64,000 nucleotides of DNA from Halieaceae bacterium UBA5044 (GTDB lineage: Bacteria > Pseudomonadota > Gammaproteobacteria > Pseudomonadales > Halieaceae). Made by a program: the position numbers and the translations under genes. The notes under the pieces were generated by a model, which saw nothing but the letters and a program-made list of their open reading frames with translations, made no database searches and was not told the DNA's origin. Location of the stretch: NCBI GenBank assembly GCA_002416125.1, contig DIBU01000011.1, forward strand, positions 95,535-159,534, given 5' to 3'. Of the stretch, positions 25,371-33,959 are shown piece by piece (positions within the stretch are counted from its first letter, which is position 1; each line of letters starts with the position of its first letter).

Positions 25371-26474
25371 ATGCAGACAAACAGCGTAGACGAATTGATC
25401 AGTGACATCCGCCAGGGCCGCATGGTGGTGCTGATGGATGACGATGACGACAGCAACAACGAAGGCGTGGTGATGGTGGCGGCCGATCATGTCAGCGCGG
25501 CGCATATCAATTTCATGGCCCGACAGGCGCGCGGACTGGTGTGCCTGGCGCTGACCGAGGAGCGTTGCCGCCAGCTCGACCTGCCGCCCATGGTGCCCGC
25601 CGCCCACGGGGAAAAATCCAACTTCACCCTGTCCATTGAGGCCGCTGAAGGCATCGATACCGGCATCTCGGCGGCAGATCGCGCCCGCACCGTGCAGGCG
25701 GCCGTCGCCCCCCAGGCGGTGCCTTCCGATATCGTCCAGCCGGGGCATATCTTTCCCCTCACGGCGCTGCCGGGCGGTGTGCTGACGCGGGCCGGCCATA
25801 CCGAGGCGGCCAGCGACTATGCGGCGCTGGCGGGCCTGCTGCCAGCGGCGGTGATCGCTGACATCCTGACGCCGGAAGGGCTGCTGGCAGATGGCCCGGC
25901 ACTGGTCGAGTTTGCGCGCAGCCACGGGCTGAAAATAGGCACGATTGCCGATCTGATTCACTTCCGCATGGTCAATGAACGCACCATTGAGCGCGTACGC
26001 GAAGGAGACATCGACACCGCCTGGGGTCGTTTTCGCCTGCTGGCCTACCGCGACAACACCGCCGGCGATCTGCATCTGGCGCTGACCTGCGGCGAGATCA
26101 CGGCTGAGGAGCCCACGCTGGTGCGGGTGCACGTGGCTTCGACCCTGCGCGACATGGTGGCCAGCCGCATTGACGGGCGCGCCTCCTGGCAGTTCGGTGC
26201 CTGCATGCAGCGCGTGGCCGAAGCGGGTCGCGGGGTGATTGTGCTGCTGGCCGGCGATGAGAGCAGTGAGCAACTGCTGGACAGTATCGATATGGCGCTG
26301 GGCAGGGCGCCTTCCAGCGCGCGTGCCCTGCCGGACACCTACACCAAGGTAGGCCTGGGTTCCCAGATCCTGAAGGACCTGGGCGTGGGAAAAATCCACC
26401 TCATGGGCGCACCCATCAAGTACAATGCCATTTCGGGTTTTGACCTGGAAGTGCTCGAATACCTGGCACCCTAG
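25371..26474 (+). CDS. ribB: DHBP synthase with degenerate GTP cyclohydrolase II domain (RibBX type)
   Basis: The N-terminal half (about residues 1-200) is 3,4-dihydroxy-2-butanone-4-phosphate synthase, with DDDDDSNNEGVVMVAAD and a downstream THTEAA-like block (RAGHTEAASDYAALAGL). The C-terminal half resembles GTP cyclohydrolase II, but the zinc-site cysteines are gone: the expected HSECLTGD...RCDCG stretch reads HVASTLRDMVASRIDG. It therefore should not have cyclohydrolase activity, which the separate ribA at 29763 supplies. Such RibBX fusions are known in proteobacteria. Length 367 aa. Confidence 0.93.
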   Translation: MQTNSVDELISDIRQGRMVVLMDDDDDSNNEGVVMVAADHVSAAHINFMARQARGLVCLALTEERCRQLDLPPMVPAAHGEKSNFTLSIEAAEGIDTGISAADRARTVQAAVAPQAVPSDIVQPGHIFPLTALPGGVLTRAGHTEAASDYAALAGLLPAAVIADILTPEGLLADGPALVEFARSHGLKIGTIADLIHFRMVNERTIERVREGDIDTAWGRFRLLAYRDNTAGDLHLALTCGEITAEEPTLVRVHVASTLRDMVASRIDGRASWQFGACMQRVAEAGRGVIVLLAGDESSEQLLDSIDMALGRAPSSARALPDTYTKVGLGSQILKDLGVGKIHLMGAPIKYNAISGFDLEVLEYLAP

Positions 26475-26503
26475 CGCCGGGCACACACGAACAAGGAATT
26501 CGC

Positions 26504-26980
26504 ATGACAAACATCAAGACGATTGAAGGGGATTTCACGGGGGCCAGCGGTCAGTACGCACTGGTGGTGGGCCGCTGGAACAGTTTTGTGGTCGAACACC
26601 TGCTGGAGGGTGCAATCGACGCCCTGCGTCGACACGGCGTGAAGGATGAGCAGATGACCGTAGTGCGGGCGCCGGGTGCCTTCGAGATACCGCTGGTCTG
26701 CCAGCGCGTGGCAAAACAGGGCGGTTTCGACGCGATCGTCGCGCTGGGTGCCGTGATTCGCGGCGGCACGCCGCACTTCGACTACGTGGCCGGTGAATGC
26801 ACCAAGGGCATCGCCCAGGTGAGCCTGGAGCACGGCATTCCGATCTCATTCGGCGTACTCACCGTGGACTCCATCGAGCAGGCGGTGGAGCGCTCTGGCA
26901 CCAAGGCCGGTAACAAAGGCGCCGAAGCGGCGCTGTCAGCGCTGGAAATGGTCAGCCTGCTGGGCCGGATCGGGAGCTGA
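26504..26980 (+). CDS. ribH: 6,7-dimethyl-8-ribityllumazine synthase
   Basis: RibH condenses the RibD product with the RibB product to form lumazine and assembles into pentamers or 60-mers. The 158-aa protein contains VVRAPGAFEIPLVCQRVAK, ALGAVIRGGTPHFDYVAGE with the catalytic His, and FGVLTVDSIEQAVERSGTKA. The length equals the usual 155-160 aa. nusB starts 9 bp after the stop. Confidence 0.96.
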   Translation: MTNIKTIEGDFTGASGQYALVVGRWNSFVVEHLLEGAIDALRRHGVKDEQMTVVRAPGAFEIPLVCQRVAKQGGFDAIVALGAVIRGGTPHFDYVAGECTKGIAQVSLEHGIPISFGVLTVDSIEQAVERSGTKAGNKGAEAALSALEMVSLLGRIGS

Positions 26981-26988
26981 CCGCTACC

Positions 26989-27441
26989 GTGACCAAACAA
27001 GCCCGCAATACCCTGGCGGCCGAGCGCCACAAGGCGCGGCACTACGCCATGCAGGCGCTGTACCAGTGGCACATGGCGGAGGCGCCGATTAACCAGATCG
27101 AAGCCGAGTTCCGCACGGATTACGACTTCAATCATGTCGACATCGAGTACTTTCAGGCGTTGCTGCACGGGGTGCCGGGCTGCGTGGACGAACTCGAGGC
27201 GGTGCTGGCGCCCCTGCTGGACCGCAAACTCGACGAGCTGGACCCGATTGAGCGCAGCCTGTTGCGCATGGGTGTCTTCGAGCTGCAGCAGCGCATTGAT
27301 GTGCCATGGAAAGTGGTCATCAACGAAGCTGTCTCCCTGGCCAAGAAATTCGGTGCAACGGACAGCCACAAGTACATCAACGGTGTACTGGACAAGGCGG
27401 CTCGCCAGCTGCGCAAGGCCGAAACCGACGCCAGCGCCTGA
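26989..27441 (+). CDS. nusB: Transcription antitermination protein NusB
   Basis: NusB forms a complex with NusE (S10) on boxA RNA and promotes antitermination of rRNA operons. The 150-aa all-helical protein shows ARHYAMQALYQWHMAE near the N-terminus and LLRMGVFELQQRIDVPWKVV in the middle. EAVSLAKKFGATDSHKYING is the family's best conserved block. The start is GTG. It sits between ribH and thiL, as in many gammaproteobacteria, with its TGA overlapping the thiL ATG. Confidence 0.96.
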   Translation: MTKQARNTLAAERHKARHYAMQALYQWHMAEAPINQIEAEFRTDYDFNHVDIEYFQALLHGVPGCVDELEAVLAPLLDRKLDELDPIERSLLRMGVFELQQRIDVPWKVVINEAVSLAKKFGATDSHKYINGVLDKAARQLRKAETDASA

Positions 27442-28361
27442 TGCCGGCTGACGAATTCTCCCTGATAGCCCGCTATTTCTCATCTCTGGGTGCCGGCCCG
27501 GCCGTGGTGCTGGGGGTGGGCGACGACTGTGCCCTGCTGCAGCTTGCTCCCGGCGAGCGCCTCGCCACCTCCGTCGATACCGCACTGGAGGGGGTGCATT
27601 TCCCCGCTGACAGTCTGCCCGAGGACGTGGCCTACCGTGCGGTGGCTGCGGCTGCGTCAGACCTCGCCGCGATGGGTGCGCGCCCCCTGGGCATGACCCT
27701 GGCGTTGACATTGCCCGCCGCCGACGAGCTGTGGCTACACAGTTTCAGCCAGGGGCTGGCCGCCGCGGCCAGCGAGTTATCACTGCCGCTGGTAGGAGGC
27801 GATACCACGCGCGGGCCGCTGACCATTACCGTACAGGTGCTGGGTGCCCTGCCGCCTGGCCGGGCGCTCACGCGCGACGCAGCGCGGCCGGGGGACAGCC
27901 TGTACGTGTCGGGTACGCTGGGGGATGCTGCAGCGGGCCTGGCGGTGCTGCAGGGTCGCTACCGGCCGGAGCTTGAGGTCGCTGAATACCTCGAGGGCCG
28001 TTTTTTCCGGCCGACAGCGCGGCTGCAACTGGGCGCATCGTTGCTGCATGACGCCACGGCGGCGATCGACCTGTCCGATGGCCTGCTCGCGGATGCCGGC
28101 CACATCGCCGCGGCCAGCGGCGTGCAGCTGCGCATCGATGCCCATGCGCTGCCACTGTCTGCTGCGTTGCAGGCCCATCCGGACCGCGCGCAGGCGTTGG
28201 CCTGGGCGTTGGCCGGCGGCGATGACTACGAACTGTGTTTTTGCCTGCCTGCCGGTGCATCGCCACCCGCCGGCTGCACCCGCATCGGTGAGGTTGCAGC
28301 GGGCGCCGGCGTCGTCTGCCCCGGTTTCGAGCACCTCGCGACGGGCTACCGGCATTTCTGA
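27441..28361 (+). CDS. thiL: Thiamine-monophosphate kinase
   Basis: ThiL phosphorylates TMP to the cofactor TPP. The 306-aa protein belongs to the PurM-like fold: GVGDDCALLQLAPGERLATS near residue 28, AAASDLAAMGARPLGMTLAL, LVGGDTTRGPLTITVQV and LAGGDDYELCFCLPAG. The ATG shares one base with the nusB stop (tgATG), so translation is probably coupled. Confidence 0.95.
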   Translation: MPADEFSLIARYFSSLGAGPAVVLGVGDDCALLQLAPGERLATSVDTALEGVHFPADSLPEDVAYRAVAAAASDLAAMGARPLGMTLALTLPAADELWLHSFSQGLAAAASELSLPLVGGDTTRGPLTITVQVLGALPPGRALTRDAARPGDSLYVSGTLGDAAAGLAVLQGRYRPELEVAEYLEGRFFRPTARLQLGASLLHDATAAIDLSDGLLADAGHIAAASGVQLRIDAHALPLSAALQAHPDRAQALAWALAGGDDYELCFCLPAGASPPAGCTRIGEVAAGAGVVCPGFEHLATGYRHF

Positions 28362-28483
28362 TCCGCGATGGCAGGTGCCGGGTTGCCGGTACCGGGTTGC
28401 GTGCGCCCGCCAGGGGAAATGACCGGTTGTTCCAGCGCCAAAGCGCAGTAAACTGGCACGACGTCAGGAAGGATAGATGCCCC

Positions 28484-28996
28484 ATGGCCAAGCCCGCTGC
28501 CACCCCGCCGCCCGCGCTGCTGCGCAACCCCGTGCAGTTGCTCGCCTTCGGTTTCGGCAGCGGTCTGTCGCCAGTGGCCCCCGGTACGGCGGGTACGCTG
28601 GCCGCAGTGCCGCTGTTTCTGCTGGTGGACGCCGTGCTGGCGCGCACTGCCTTGCCCCTGCTCTGGTATACCCTGTTTGTGGTAGGCACCGCCCTGGCAG
28701 GGGTCTGGATTTGCGAGCGTGCGAGCCGGCAACTGCGTGTGCACGATCACCCGGGTATCGTCTGGGATGAGTTTGTGGGTTACTGGATCACCATGTGGGC
28801 GGTGCCAGCCGGCTGGATGTGGGTGATCATCGGGTTTGTGGTGTTTCGGGTGTATGACATCGCCAAACCCTGGCCGATAGGTGCACTGGATCGCAGGGTC
28901 GGCGGCGGTTTCGGCATCATGGTCGATGACATGGTGGCAGGTGTAATGGCCTGCATCACCCTGCACATCGCGCTCTGGCTGATGGCGGCAGGGTAG
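28484..28996 (+). CDS. pgpA: Phosphatidylglycerophosphatase A
   Basis: PgpA dephosphorylates phosphatidylglycerophosphate in the inner membrane. The 170-aa protein shows the family pattern GFGSGLSPVAPGTAGTLAAV, a DHPGIVWDEFVGYWITMW block, and FRVYDIAKPWPIGALDR. About four hydrophobic segments are visible. AAGGA-type bases (28467-28473) lie before ATG 28484. It follows thiL by 122 bp. Confidence 0.93.
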   Translation: MAKPAATPPPALLRNPVQLLAFGFGSGLSPVAPGTAGTLAAVPLFLLVDAVLARTALPLLWYTLFVVGTALAGVWICERASRQLRVHDHPGIVWDEFVGYWITMWAVPAGWMWVIIGFVVFRVYDIAKPWPIGALDRRVGGGFGIMVDDMVAGVMACITLHIALWLMAAG

Positions 28997-29000
28997 CGTG

Positions 29001-29693
29001 ATGCAACGGGCCCAGCGACAGCACAGTGAGATGTTCACGTCCCGCATCGCCCCTTGCCGCGGATGGCTGCCGGCCCTATTGCTGCTGTGGTGGTTGGGCA
29101 GTGGCGGTGCGTTTGCCGCCTCGGTTACGGTGGAGGCCCTGCTCCCGAACACTGCGGTGCTGATGATCAACGGCCAGCGCAAGACCCTGCGCGCCGGCGA
29201 CAGCGTCGACGGGGTGAAGCTCCTCAGCGCCGACGCCAGCGGGGCGGTGCTGGAGATCAACGGCACTCGCCAGCGCGTGGGTCTTAACCGCAATATCACC
29301 ACCAACTACGTGGCGCCCGAGCGGCGTGAACTGCAGATCCCCCGCAACGATCGCATGCAGTACATCACCAGCGCCCTGATCAACGGCCGCAGCGTGCAGG
29401 TGATGGTGGATACCGGTGCCAATGTGGTGGCGCTCAACACCCGCCAGGCCGAAGCGCTGGGCCTTGATTATGCAGCGGGGATACCCTCCACGCTGGAAAC
29501 CGCCAGCGGCGTCGTCGATGCCTGGCTGCTGAACCTGGACCGGGTGGAAGTGGGGGGGATTCCGGTTGAAGGCGTCCGCGCCACCGTAGTGCTGGGCGAG
29601 TACCCGACCACCATCCTGCTCGGCATGAGCTACCTGCAGCATGTGGAATTGCGTGAGCGTAACGGCGTGCTGTCCATCTCCCGTGAATGGTAG
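29001..29693 (+). CDS. Retropepsin-like aspartic protease, clan AA (TIGR02281 type)
   Basis: The 230-aa protein has an N-terminal hydrophobic segment (GWLPALLLLWWLGSGGAFA) that acts as signal peptide or anchor. The catalytic motif VMVDTGANVVALN lies around residues 133-145, with the DTGA of clan AA proteases. The second conserved block is TTILLGMSYLQHVEL near the C-terminus. Only one active-site Asp is present, so it should work as a dimer in the periplasm. A start at ATG 29031, ten codons later, is equally possible. The substrate is unknown. Confidence 0.82.
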   Translation: MQRAQRQHSEMFTSRIAPCRGWLPALLLLWWLGSGGAFAASVTVEALLPNTAVLMINGQRKTLRAGDSVDGVKLLSADASGAVLEINGTRQRVGLNRNITTNYVAPERRELQIPRNDRMQYITSALINGRSVQVMVDTGANVVALNTRQAEALGLDYAAGIPSTLETASGVVDAWLLNLDRVEVGGIPVEGVRATVVLGEYPTTILLGMSYLQHVELRERNGVLSISREW

Positions 29694-29762
29694 TGGCCTG
29701 CCCCACACCCGGGACGATTAAGTGCTAAACTACGCCCCTTTTTTTCGCCACCGGATTCCCCC

Positions 29763-30362
29763 GTGCCAGTACGCTACGTAGAGACCTCCCGCCTGCCCAC
29801 TGCCTGGGGCGTGTTTGATATCCACGGCTTTGAGGATCCGGATTCCAACAAGGAGCATATCGTGCTCACCATGGGCGATGTCAGCGACGGTGAACCGGTG
29901 CTGGCACGTATCCATTCTGAATGCCTTACCGGTGATGCCCTGTTCAGCCTGCGCTGCGACTGCGGTAACCAGCTGGAAGCGGCGATGAAGGCAGTGTCAG
30001 AGGCCGGCCGTGGCGCCATTTTCTACCTCCGCCAGGAGGGCCGCGGTATCGGTCTGCTCAACAAGATCAAGGCCTATAAGTTACAGGACGCCGGCGCCGA
30101 TACCGTGGAGGCCAATGAACAGCTCGGTTTCGGCGCCGACATGCGCGACTACTCCATCCTCGGCCCGATGCTCAGGCACCTGAAGATCACCCGGGTGCGG
30201 CTGATGACCAATAACCCGCGGAAAGTTGCCGCGATGGAGGAAAACGGGGTGAGCGTGGTAGAACGCGTGCCGCTGCACTGCGCGAGTAACCCGCACAACG
30301 AAAAATACCTCAAAACCAAAGGTGCGAAGCTCGGCCACCTGTTTACCGGGCGCGCACAATAG
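29763..30362 (+). CDS. ribA: GTP cyclohydrolase II
   Basis: RibA opens the imidazole ring of GTP in the first committed step of riboflavin synthesis. The 199-aa product has the intact zinc site HSECLTGDALFSLRCDCGNQ and the catalytic EGRGIGLLNKIKAYKLQD, and ends with the typical NEKYLKTKGAKLGHL. The start is GTG. It complements the degenerate cyclohydrolase half of the RibBX protein. It is convergent with ispA (43-bp gap). Confidence 0.96.
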   Translation: MPVRYVETSRLPTAWGVFDIHGFEDPDSNKEHIVLTMGDVSDGEPVLARIHSECLTGDALFSLRCDCGNQLEAAMKAVSEAGRGAIFYLRQEGRGIGLLNKIKAYKLQDAGADTVEANEQLGFGADMRDYSILGPMLRHLKITRVRLMTNNPRKVAAMEENGVSVVERVPLHCASNPHNEKYLKTKGAKLGHLFTGRAQ

Positions 30363-30405
30363 GGCGTGGCGTCAGGGGCCACTGAAGCCTGGTCGCTCGG
30401 GGCGT

Positions 30406-31320
30406 TCAGGCCTGGCGTTGCACAATAAATCGGGCGAGTTCGCGCAGAGGGTCGGCCTCGCGGCCAAACCCGCCCAGCGCTTCCAGACCCTCGGCGAGCA
30501 GCGCATCGGCAGCGGCGCGTGCGCCCGCCAGCCCGAGCAGGCTGACATAGGTGGTTTTGCCCGCGAGGGCGTCCTTGCCCCCGGTTTTACCGAGGGTGGC
30601 AGCGTTGCCCTCCACATCGAGTATGTCGTCCACCACCTGGAAGGCCAGGCCGAGATGCTGGCCGAACGTTTCCAGCGCTGAACGCTCGTCGGTTGAAGCG
30701 CCGGCCGCGATGGCACCCAGGCTCAATGCGGCGCGGATCAGGGCGCCGGTTTTCAGGGCGTGCAGACCCTGCAGTTCCGGCAGGGTCAGGGTGCTGCCGG
30801 TGGCAGCGATATCGACAAACTGGCCGCCGACCATACCGCCCAGGCCGCTGGCCCGGGCGAGCACCCTGACCATGGCAACCCGGCCTTCGGCCGAGACACC
30901 TTGCGCGTCTGCCAGCAGTTCGAAGGCCAGCGCCTGCAGTCCATCGCCCACCAGGATGGCCGTGGCCTCATCGAAGGCCTTGTGCAGGGTGGGGCGTCCT
31001 CGACGCAGCGCATCGTCGTCCATGGCCGGCAGGTCGTCATGGATCAGAGAGTAGGTGTGCATCAATTCCATGGCACAGGCCGCATTGTCCAGCGCCGCGT
31101 CTGCGTCCGCTGCGGGGGCGATGGCCTGCGCCGCGGCATACACCAGGCAGGGCCGGATGCGCTTGCCGCCAGCCTCCAATGCATAGCGTACCGCCGCCTC
31201 AAGGCCGCCGAGCGCGGCCGCGGCACGCGCGTCTTGGGCGGCTATGCCACCCACGGCCTGCAACCGCGCCTCACAGCGCGCGCGGCTATGGCTCATGAAG
31301 GTGCTCAACGCCGGGCTCAC
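30406..31320 (-). CDS. ispA: Farnesyl diphosphate synthase
   Basis: IspA condenses IPP with DMAPP and then GPP to give farnesyl diphosphate for ubiquinone and undecaprenyl phosphate. The first Asp-rich motif is DDLPAMDDD at about residues 94-102, and the second is FQVVDDILD near 230. At 304 aa it matches the family. The GTG start at 31320 overlaps the xseB stop by 4 bp. In most gammaproteobacteria dxs follows directly; here dxs is about 22 kb away, beyond the polysaccharide island. Confidence 0.95.
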   Translation of the reverse strand: MSPALSTFMSHSRARCEARLQAVGGIAAQDARAAAALGGLEAAVRYALEAGGKRIRPCLVYAAAQAIAPAADADAALDNAACAMELMHTYSLIHDDLPAMDDDALRRGRPTLHKAFDEATAILVGDGLQALAFELLADAQGVSAEGRVAMVRVLARASGLGGMVGGQFVDIAATGSTLTLPELQGLHALKTGALIRAALSLGAIAAGASTDERSALETFGQHLGLAFQVVDDILDVEGNAATLGKTGGKDALAGKTTYVSLLGLAGARAAADALLAEGLEALGGFGREADPLRELARFIVQRQA

Positions 31321-31568
31321 TCTGCTGTGCCTTCCTCGTCTTCGCTGTGGAACGGTGCAGCAACGGGCTTGCCCTCTTTTTCAAGCAGCAGCTGCACTTT
31401 CTGTTCGGCTTCCTGCAGGGACTGCTGTGCCTGGCGAATGAGTTGAACGCCCTGCTCAAAGTCTTTCAACGACTGCTCCAGAGAGGTGTCGCTGTCTTCG
31501 AGGCGCGCGGTAAGCGCTTCCAACTGGCTCAGGGTTTCGGCGAAGGTGGTTGGCTGCTTCTTGGTCAT
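31317..31568 (-). CDS. xseB: Exodeoxyribonuclease VII small subunit
   Basis: XseB binds the large XseA subunit, which is not in this window, to form exonuclease VII. The 83-aa protein has FAETLSQLEALTARLEDSD and LEQSLKDFEQGVQLIRQAQ, the coiled-coil pattern of the family. The length equals that of E. coli XseB (80). It overlaps ispA by 4 bp. Confidence 0.93.
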   Translation of the reverse strand: MTKKQPTTFAETLSQLEALTARLEDSDTSLEQSLKDFEQGVQLIRQAQQSLQEAEQKVQLLLEKEGKPVAAPFHSEDEEGTAE

Positions 31569-31660
31569 GGGGTCCGACTGTGTGGGTTGGGGTGGGGTAT
31601 GATAACAGTCGTTTGCCCATTTTTGAGTGAATAGCGCCTGGTCTGCACTGCCTGGTTATG

Positions 31661-31678
31661 CAACGGTATACTCCGTTG
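31661..31678. promoter_or_regulatory. Palindrome around a -10-like TATACT, upstream of the polysaccharide island
   Basis: CAACGG and CCGTTG form a perfect 6-bp inverted repeat around TATACT, an excellent -10 hexamer. No good -35 lies 17 bp upstream. The site is in the 250-bp region between the divergent xseB and the first island genes. It could be an operator overlapping a promoter that needs an activator, but this is only pattern reading. Confidence 0.3.
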
Positions 31679-31818
31679 TCTTTCTGGCGCCTTGTCGGAT
31701 CGGCTCAATGTCGTCAGTCTCGCCTCAGGAGAGCGCGATACGGGGCGACCCGAGCCGAAGGCAGTGCGCTTACAAGCGGCGCGACGGGCGCGCAGCGCCA
31801 CTACAGGGATAAAGTAAG

Positions 31819-31893
31819 ATGGACTTTGAGGGAGTGCTGGGTGCAGAGCAATATTGGAAACAGCGGCTCACCCGGGAACGTACATCGATTTGA
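31819..31893 (+). CDS. Possible 24-residue leader peptide before the flippase
   Basis: ATG 31819 is preceded by TAAAGTAAG and opens a 24-codon frame (MDFEGVLGAEQYWKQRLTRE...) that stops at TGA 31891-31893. That stop overlaps a TTG (31890-31892) in frame with the flippase, so the flippase could be translated by coupling from this small frame. No homologue is recognised, and the frame may be chance. Confidence 0.25.
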   Translation: MDFEGVLGAEQYWKQRLTRERTSI

Positions 31894-33233
31894 GTATCGT
31901 CCCTGACATTCTAAGGCGCCGCGTTGCCCATCGGCCCAATCTGCTGAAGGTCATCGACAACATCGGCTGGCTCTTTTTTGACAAAGTGCTGCGTATGGGC
32001 GTGGGGCTTTTGGTAGGGGTATGGATCGCCCGCTACCTGGGCCCCGAGCAGTTTGGTCTGCTCAGTTTCGCCACCGCGTTTGTGGGGTTGTTCGGGGCTG
32101 TTGCAGGCCTCGGGCTGCAGGGCATTGTGGTCCGGGACATCGTGCGGGAACCGGCCGGCAAGGGGGTGACAATCGGCACCGCCGCTGCGTTGCAATTCGC
32201 GGGTGGGCTGCTGGCCTACGGGCTCATTCTGCTGGTTATCTTCTGGCTGCGCCCCGAGGACAGGCTGGCGCTAGTACTGGTTGCGATACTCGGCTCCATG
32301 ATGCTCTTCAAGGTGAGTGACGTCGCCACCTACTGGTTCGAGTCGCAGGTGCTGTCCAAGTACACCGTGATGGTGCAGAACGCTGCCTTTCTCGCCTTTG
32401 CCGTGGTCAAGATAGTGCTCATTCTGCTGAATGCTCCCCTGGTGCTCTTCGCGTGGGCCGTGATGGGCGAAGCGCTTGTGGGCGCCGTGCTGATGCTTTG
32501 GGTTTTCCGGTTCTATGGATTTTCTCTTGCCGAACTCAGAGCCTCTGCCAGCAGGGCAAAGGCGATGCTGACAGCCAGTTGGCCCCTGCTGCTGTCGGGC
32601 GTGGCGATCACCGTTTATATGAAAGTAGACCAGATCATGCTCGGGCAGATGATTGGTGATACAGAGGTAGGGTTATACAGCGCTGCGACCCGCGTGAGTG
32701 AGGTTTGGTATTTTGTCCCCATGGCTGTTATGGCGTCGGTGCTGCCAGCCATCCTGGAATCCCGGATGGCCGATGAGGCACAGTACTACCGGCGCTTACA
32801 GACTCTGTTCGACGTCATGGTCTGGCTCTCGGTGTGTGTCGCCGTGCCCATGACATTCCTGTCTACCCCTGTAGTGACCCTGCTGTTTGGCAGCGACTAT
32901 GCGGCTGCCGGCGAAGTGTTGTCGGTTCACATCTGGGCGGCGATATTTGTATTCTTGGGGGTTGCCAGCAGTAACTGGTATCTTGCTGAGAACCGGCAGA
33001 TGTTGAGCATGCAGAGGGCGGTTCTGGGGATGCTGGTGAATGTCGCTTTGAACCTGCTCCTCATTCCGTCCTATGGCGCGTTGGGTGCGGCTTGGGCTAC
33101 GGTGCTGTCCTATGCAACAGCTGCGTTCTTTGCCGACTTGTTGCAGGGAGAAACGCGCAGAATTTTCGCGATGAAAGTGGCGTCGTTCAATATTGTGGCT
33201 GTGACGACCAGAATGGCCCGGTCTCATTGGTGA
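31890..33233 (+). CDS. Wzx-type polysaccharide flippase (first copy)
   Basis: This polytopic protein of about 447 aa has some 12 hydrophobic segments and the Wzx/RfbX N-terminal pattern WLFFDKVLRMGVGLLVGVWI followed by ARYLGPEQFGLLSFATAFVG. Flippases move undecaprenyl-linked sugar units across the inner membrane. No ATG is available near the N-terminus; TTG 31890 (overlapping the small upstream frame) or TTG 31854 are the candidate starts. An FkbM-type methyltransferase gene follows 6 bp later. Confidence 0.85.
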   Translation: MSIVPDILRRRVAHRPNLLKVIDNIGWLFFDKVLRMGVGLLVGVWIARYLGPEQFGLLSFATAFVGLFGAVAGLGLQGIVVRDIVREPAGKGVTIGTAAALQFAGGLLAYGLILLVIFWLRPEDRLALVLVAILGSMMLFKVSDVATYWFESQVLSKYTVMVQNAAFLAFAVVKIVLILLNAPLVLFAWAVMGEALVGAVLMLWVFRFYGFSLAELRASASRAKAMLTASWPLLLSGVAITVYMKVDQIMLGQMIGDTEVGLYSAATRVSEVWYFVPMAVMASVLPAILESRMADEAQYYRRLQTLFDVMVWLSVCVAVPMTFLSTPVVTLLFGSDYAAAGEVLSVHIWAAIFVFLGVASSNWYLAENRQMLSMQRAVLGMLVNVALNLLLIPSYGALGAAWATVLSYATAAFFADLLQGETRRIFAMKVASFNIVAVTTRMARSHW

Positions 33234-33239
33234 TGGCTA

Positions 33240-33959
33240 ATGCGTGAGTTTATACGGGAATACGTGCCCGATTTTATCAAGAGCCTTGTCAGGCGGGTGC
33301 TCTATAACATCCGCTGGGATCAGTGGCAGCAATGCTCCTGGGCGCAGGAGGGCGAAGACCTCATACTGAAACGGATTTTCTCGGAGAAGAGAGATGGCTT
33401 CTATGTCGACGTCGGGGCACACCATCCACAGCGATACTCGAATACCTGCCTGTTCTACAAGGCAGGCTGGCGCGGCATCAACATTGATGCGATGCCCAAT
33501 AGCATGCGTGCTTTCCGCAAGCACCGTAAGCGCGATATCAACCTTGAAATGGGCGTGGGCGCCGTGGCGACGGAGTTGGACTACTACATGTTCAATGAGC
33601 CTGCGCTGAACGGTTTTTCCGCGGCACTCTCAGAACAGCGGGCGCAGGCCGACAACCGATTCAGGATCATCTCGACCCGAAAGATTCAGGTGTTACCCTT
33701 GGCAGAGATACTGGAGGCGCATTTGCCGGCCGGGCAGCAGATCGACTTCCTGACGGTTGATGTTGAGGGCCTGGATCTGGATGTGTTGAAGTCTAATGAC
33801 TGGAACCGTTACCGGCCGCAGTATGTGCTCGTTGAAGTGCTGAAGAGCAGCCTTCACGAGGTTGAAGGCAGCGACGTTGGGTGCTTCATGCGGGAGAGGG
33901 GGTATGAGGTGTATGCGAAGTGTATGAATACGGTGATCTTCAGGGAAGCAGCGGCATAA
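33240..33959 (+). CDS. FkbM family methyltransferase (first copy)
   Basis: The 239-aa protein has the SAM-binding block of FkbM-type enzymes: DGFYVDVGAHHPQRYSNTCL at about residues 51-70, then WRGINIDAMPN, and the later IDFLTVDVEGLDLDVLKSND. Such enzymes O-methylate sugars or polyketides, so modification of the glycan is likely. Its last 20 bases overlap the end of fcl on the other strand. It follows the flippase by 6 bp. Confidence 0.85.
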   Translation: MREFIREYVPDFIKSLVRRVLYNIRWDQWQQCSWAQEGEDLILKRIFSEKRDGFYVDVGAHHPQRYSNTCLFYKAGWRGINIDAMPNSMRAFRKHRKRDINLEMGVGAVATELDYYMFNEPALNGFSAALSEQRAQADNRFRIISTRKIQVLPLAEILEAHLPAGQQIDFLTVDVEGLDLDVLKSNDWNRYRPQYVLVEVLKSSLHEVEGSDVGCFMRERGYEVYAKCMNTVIFREAAA

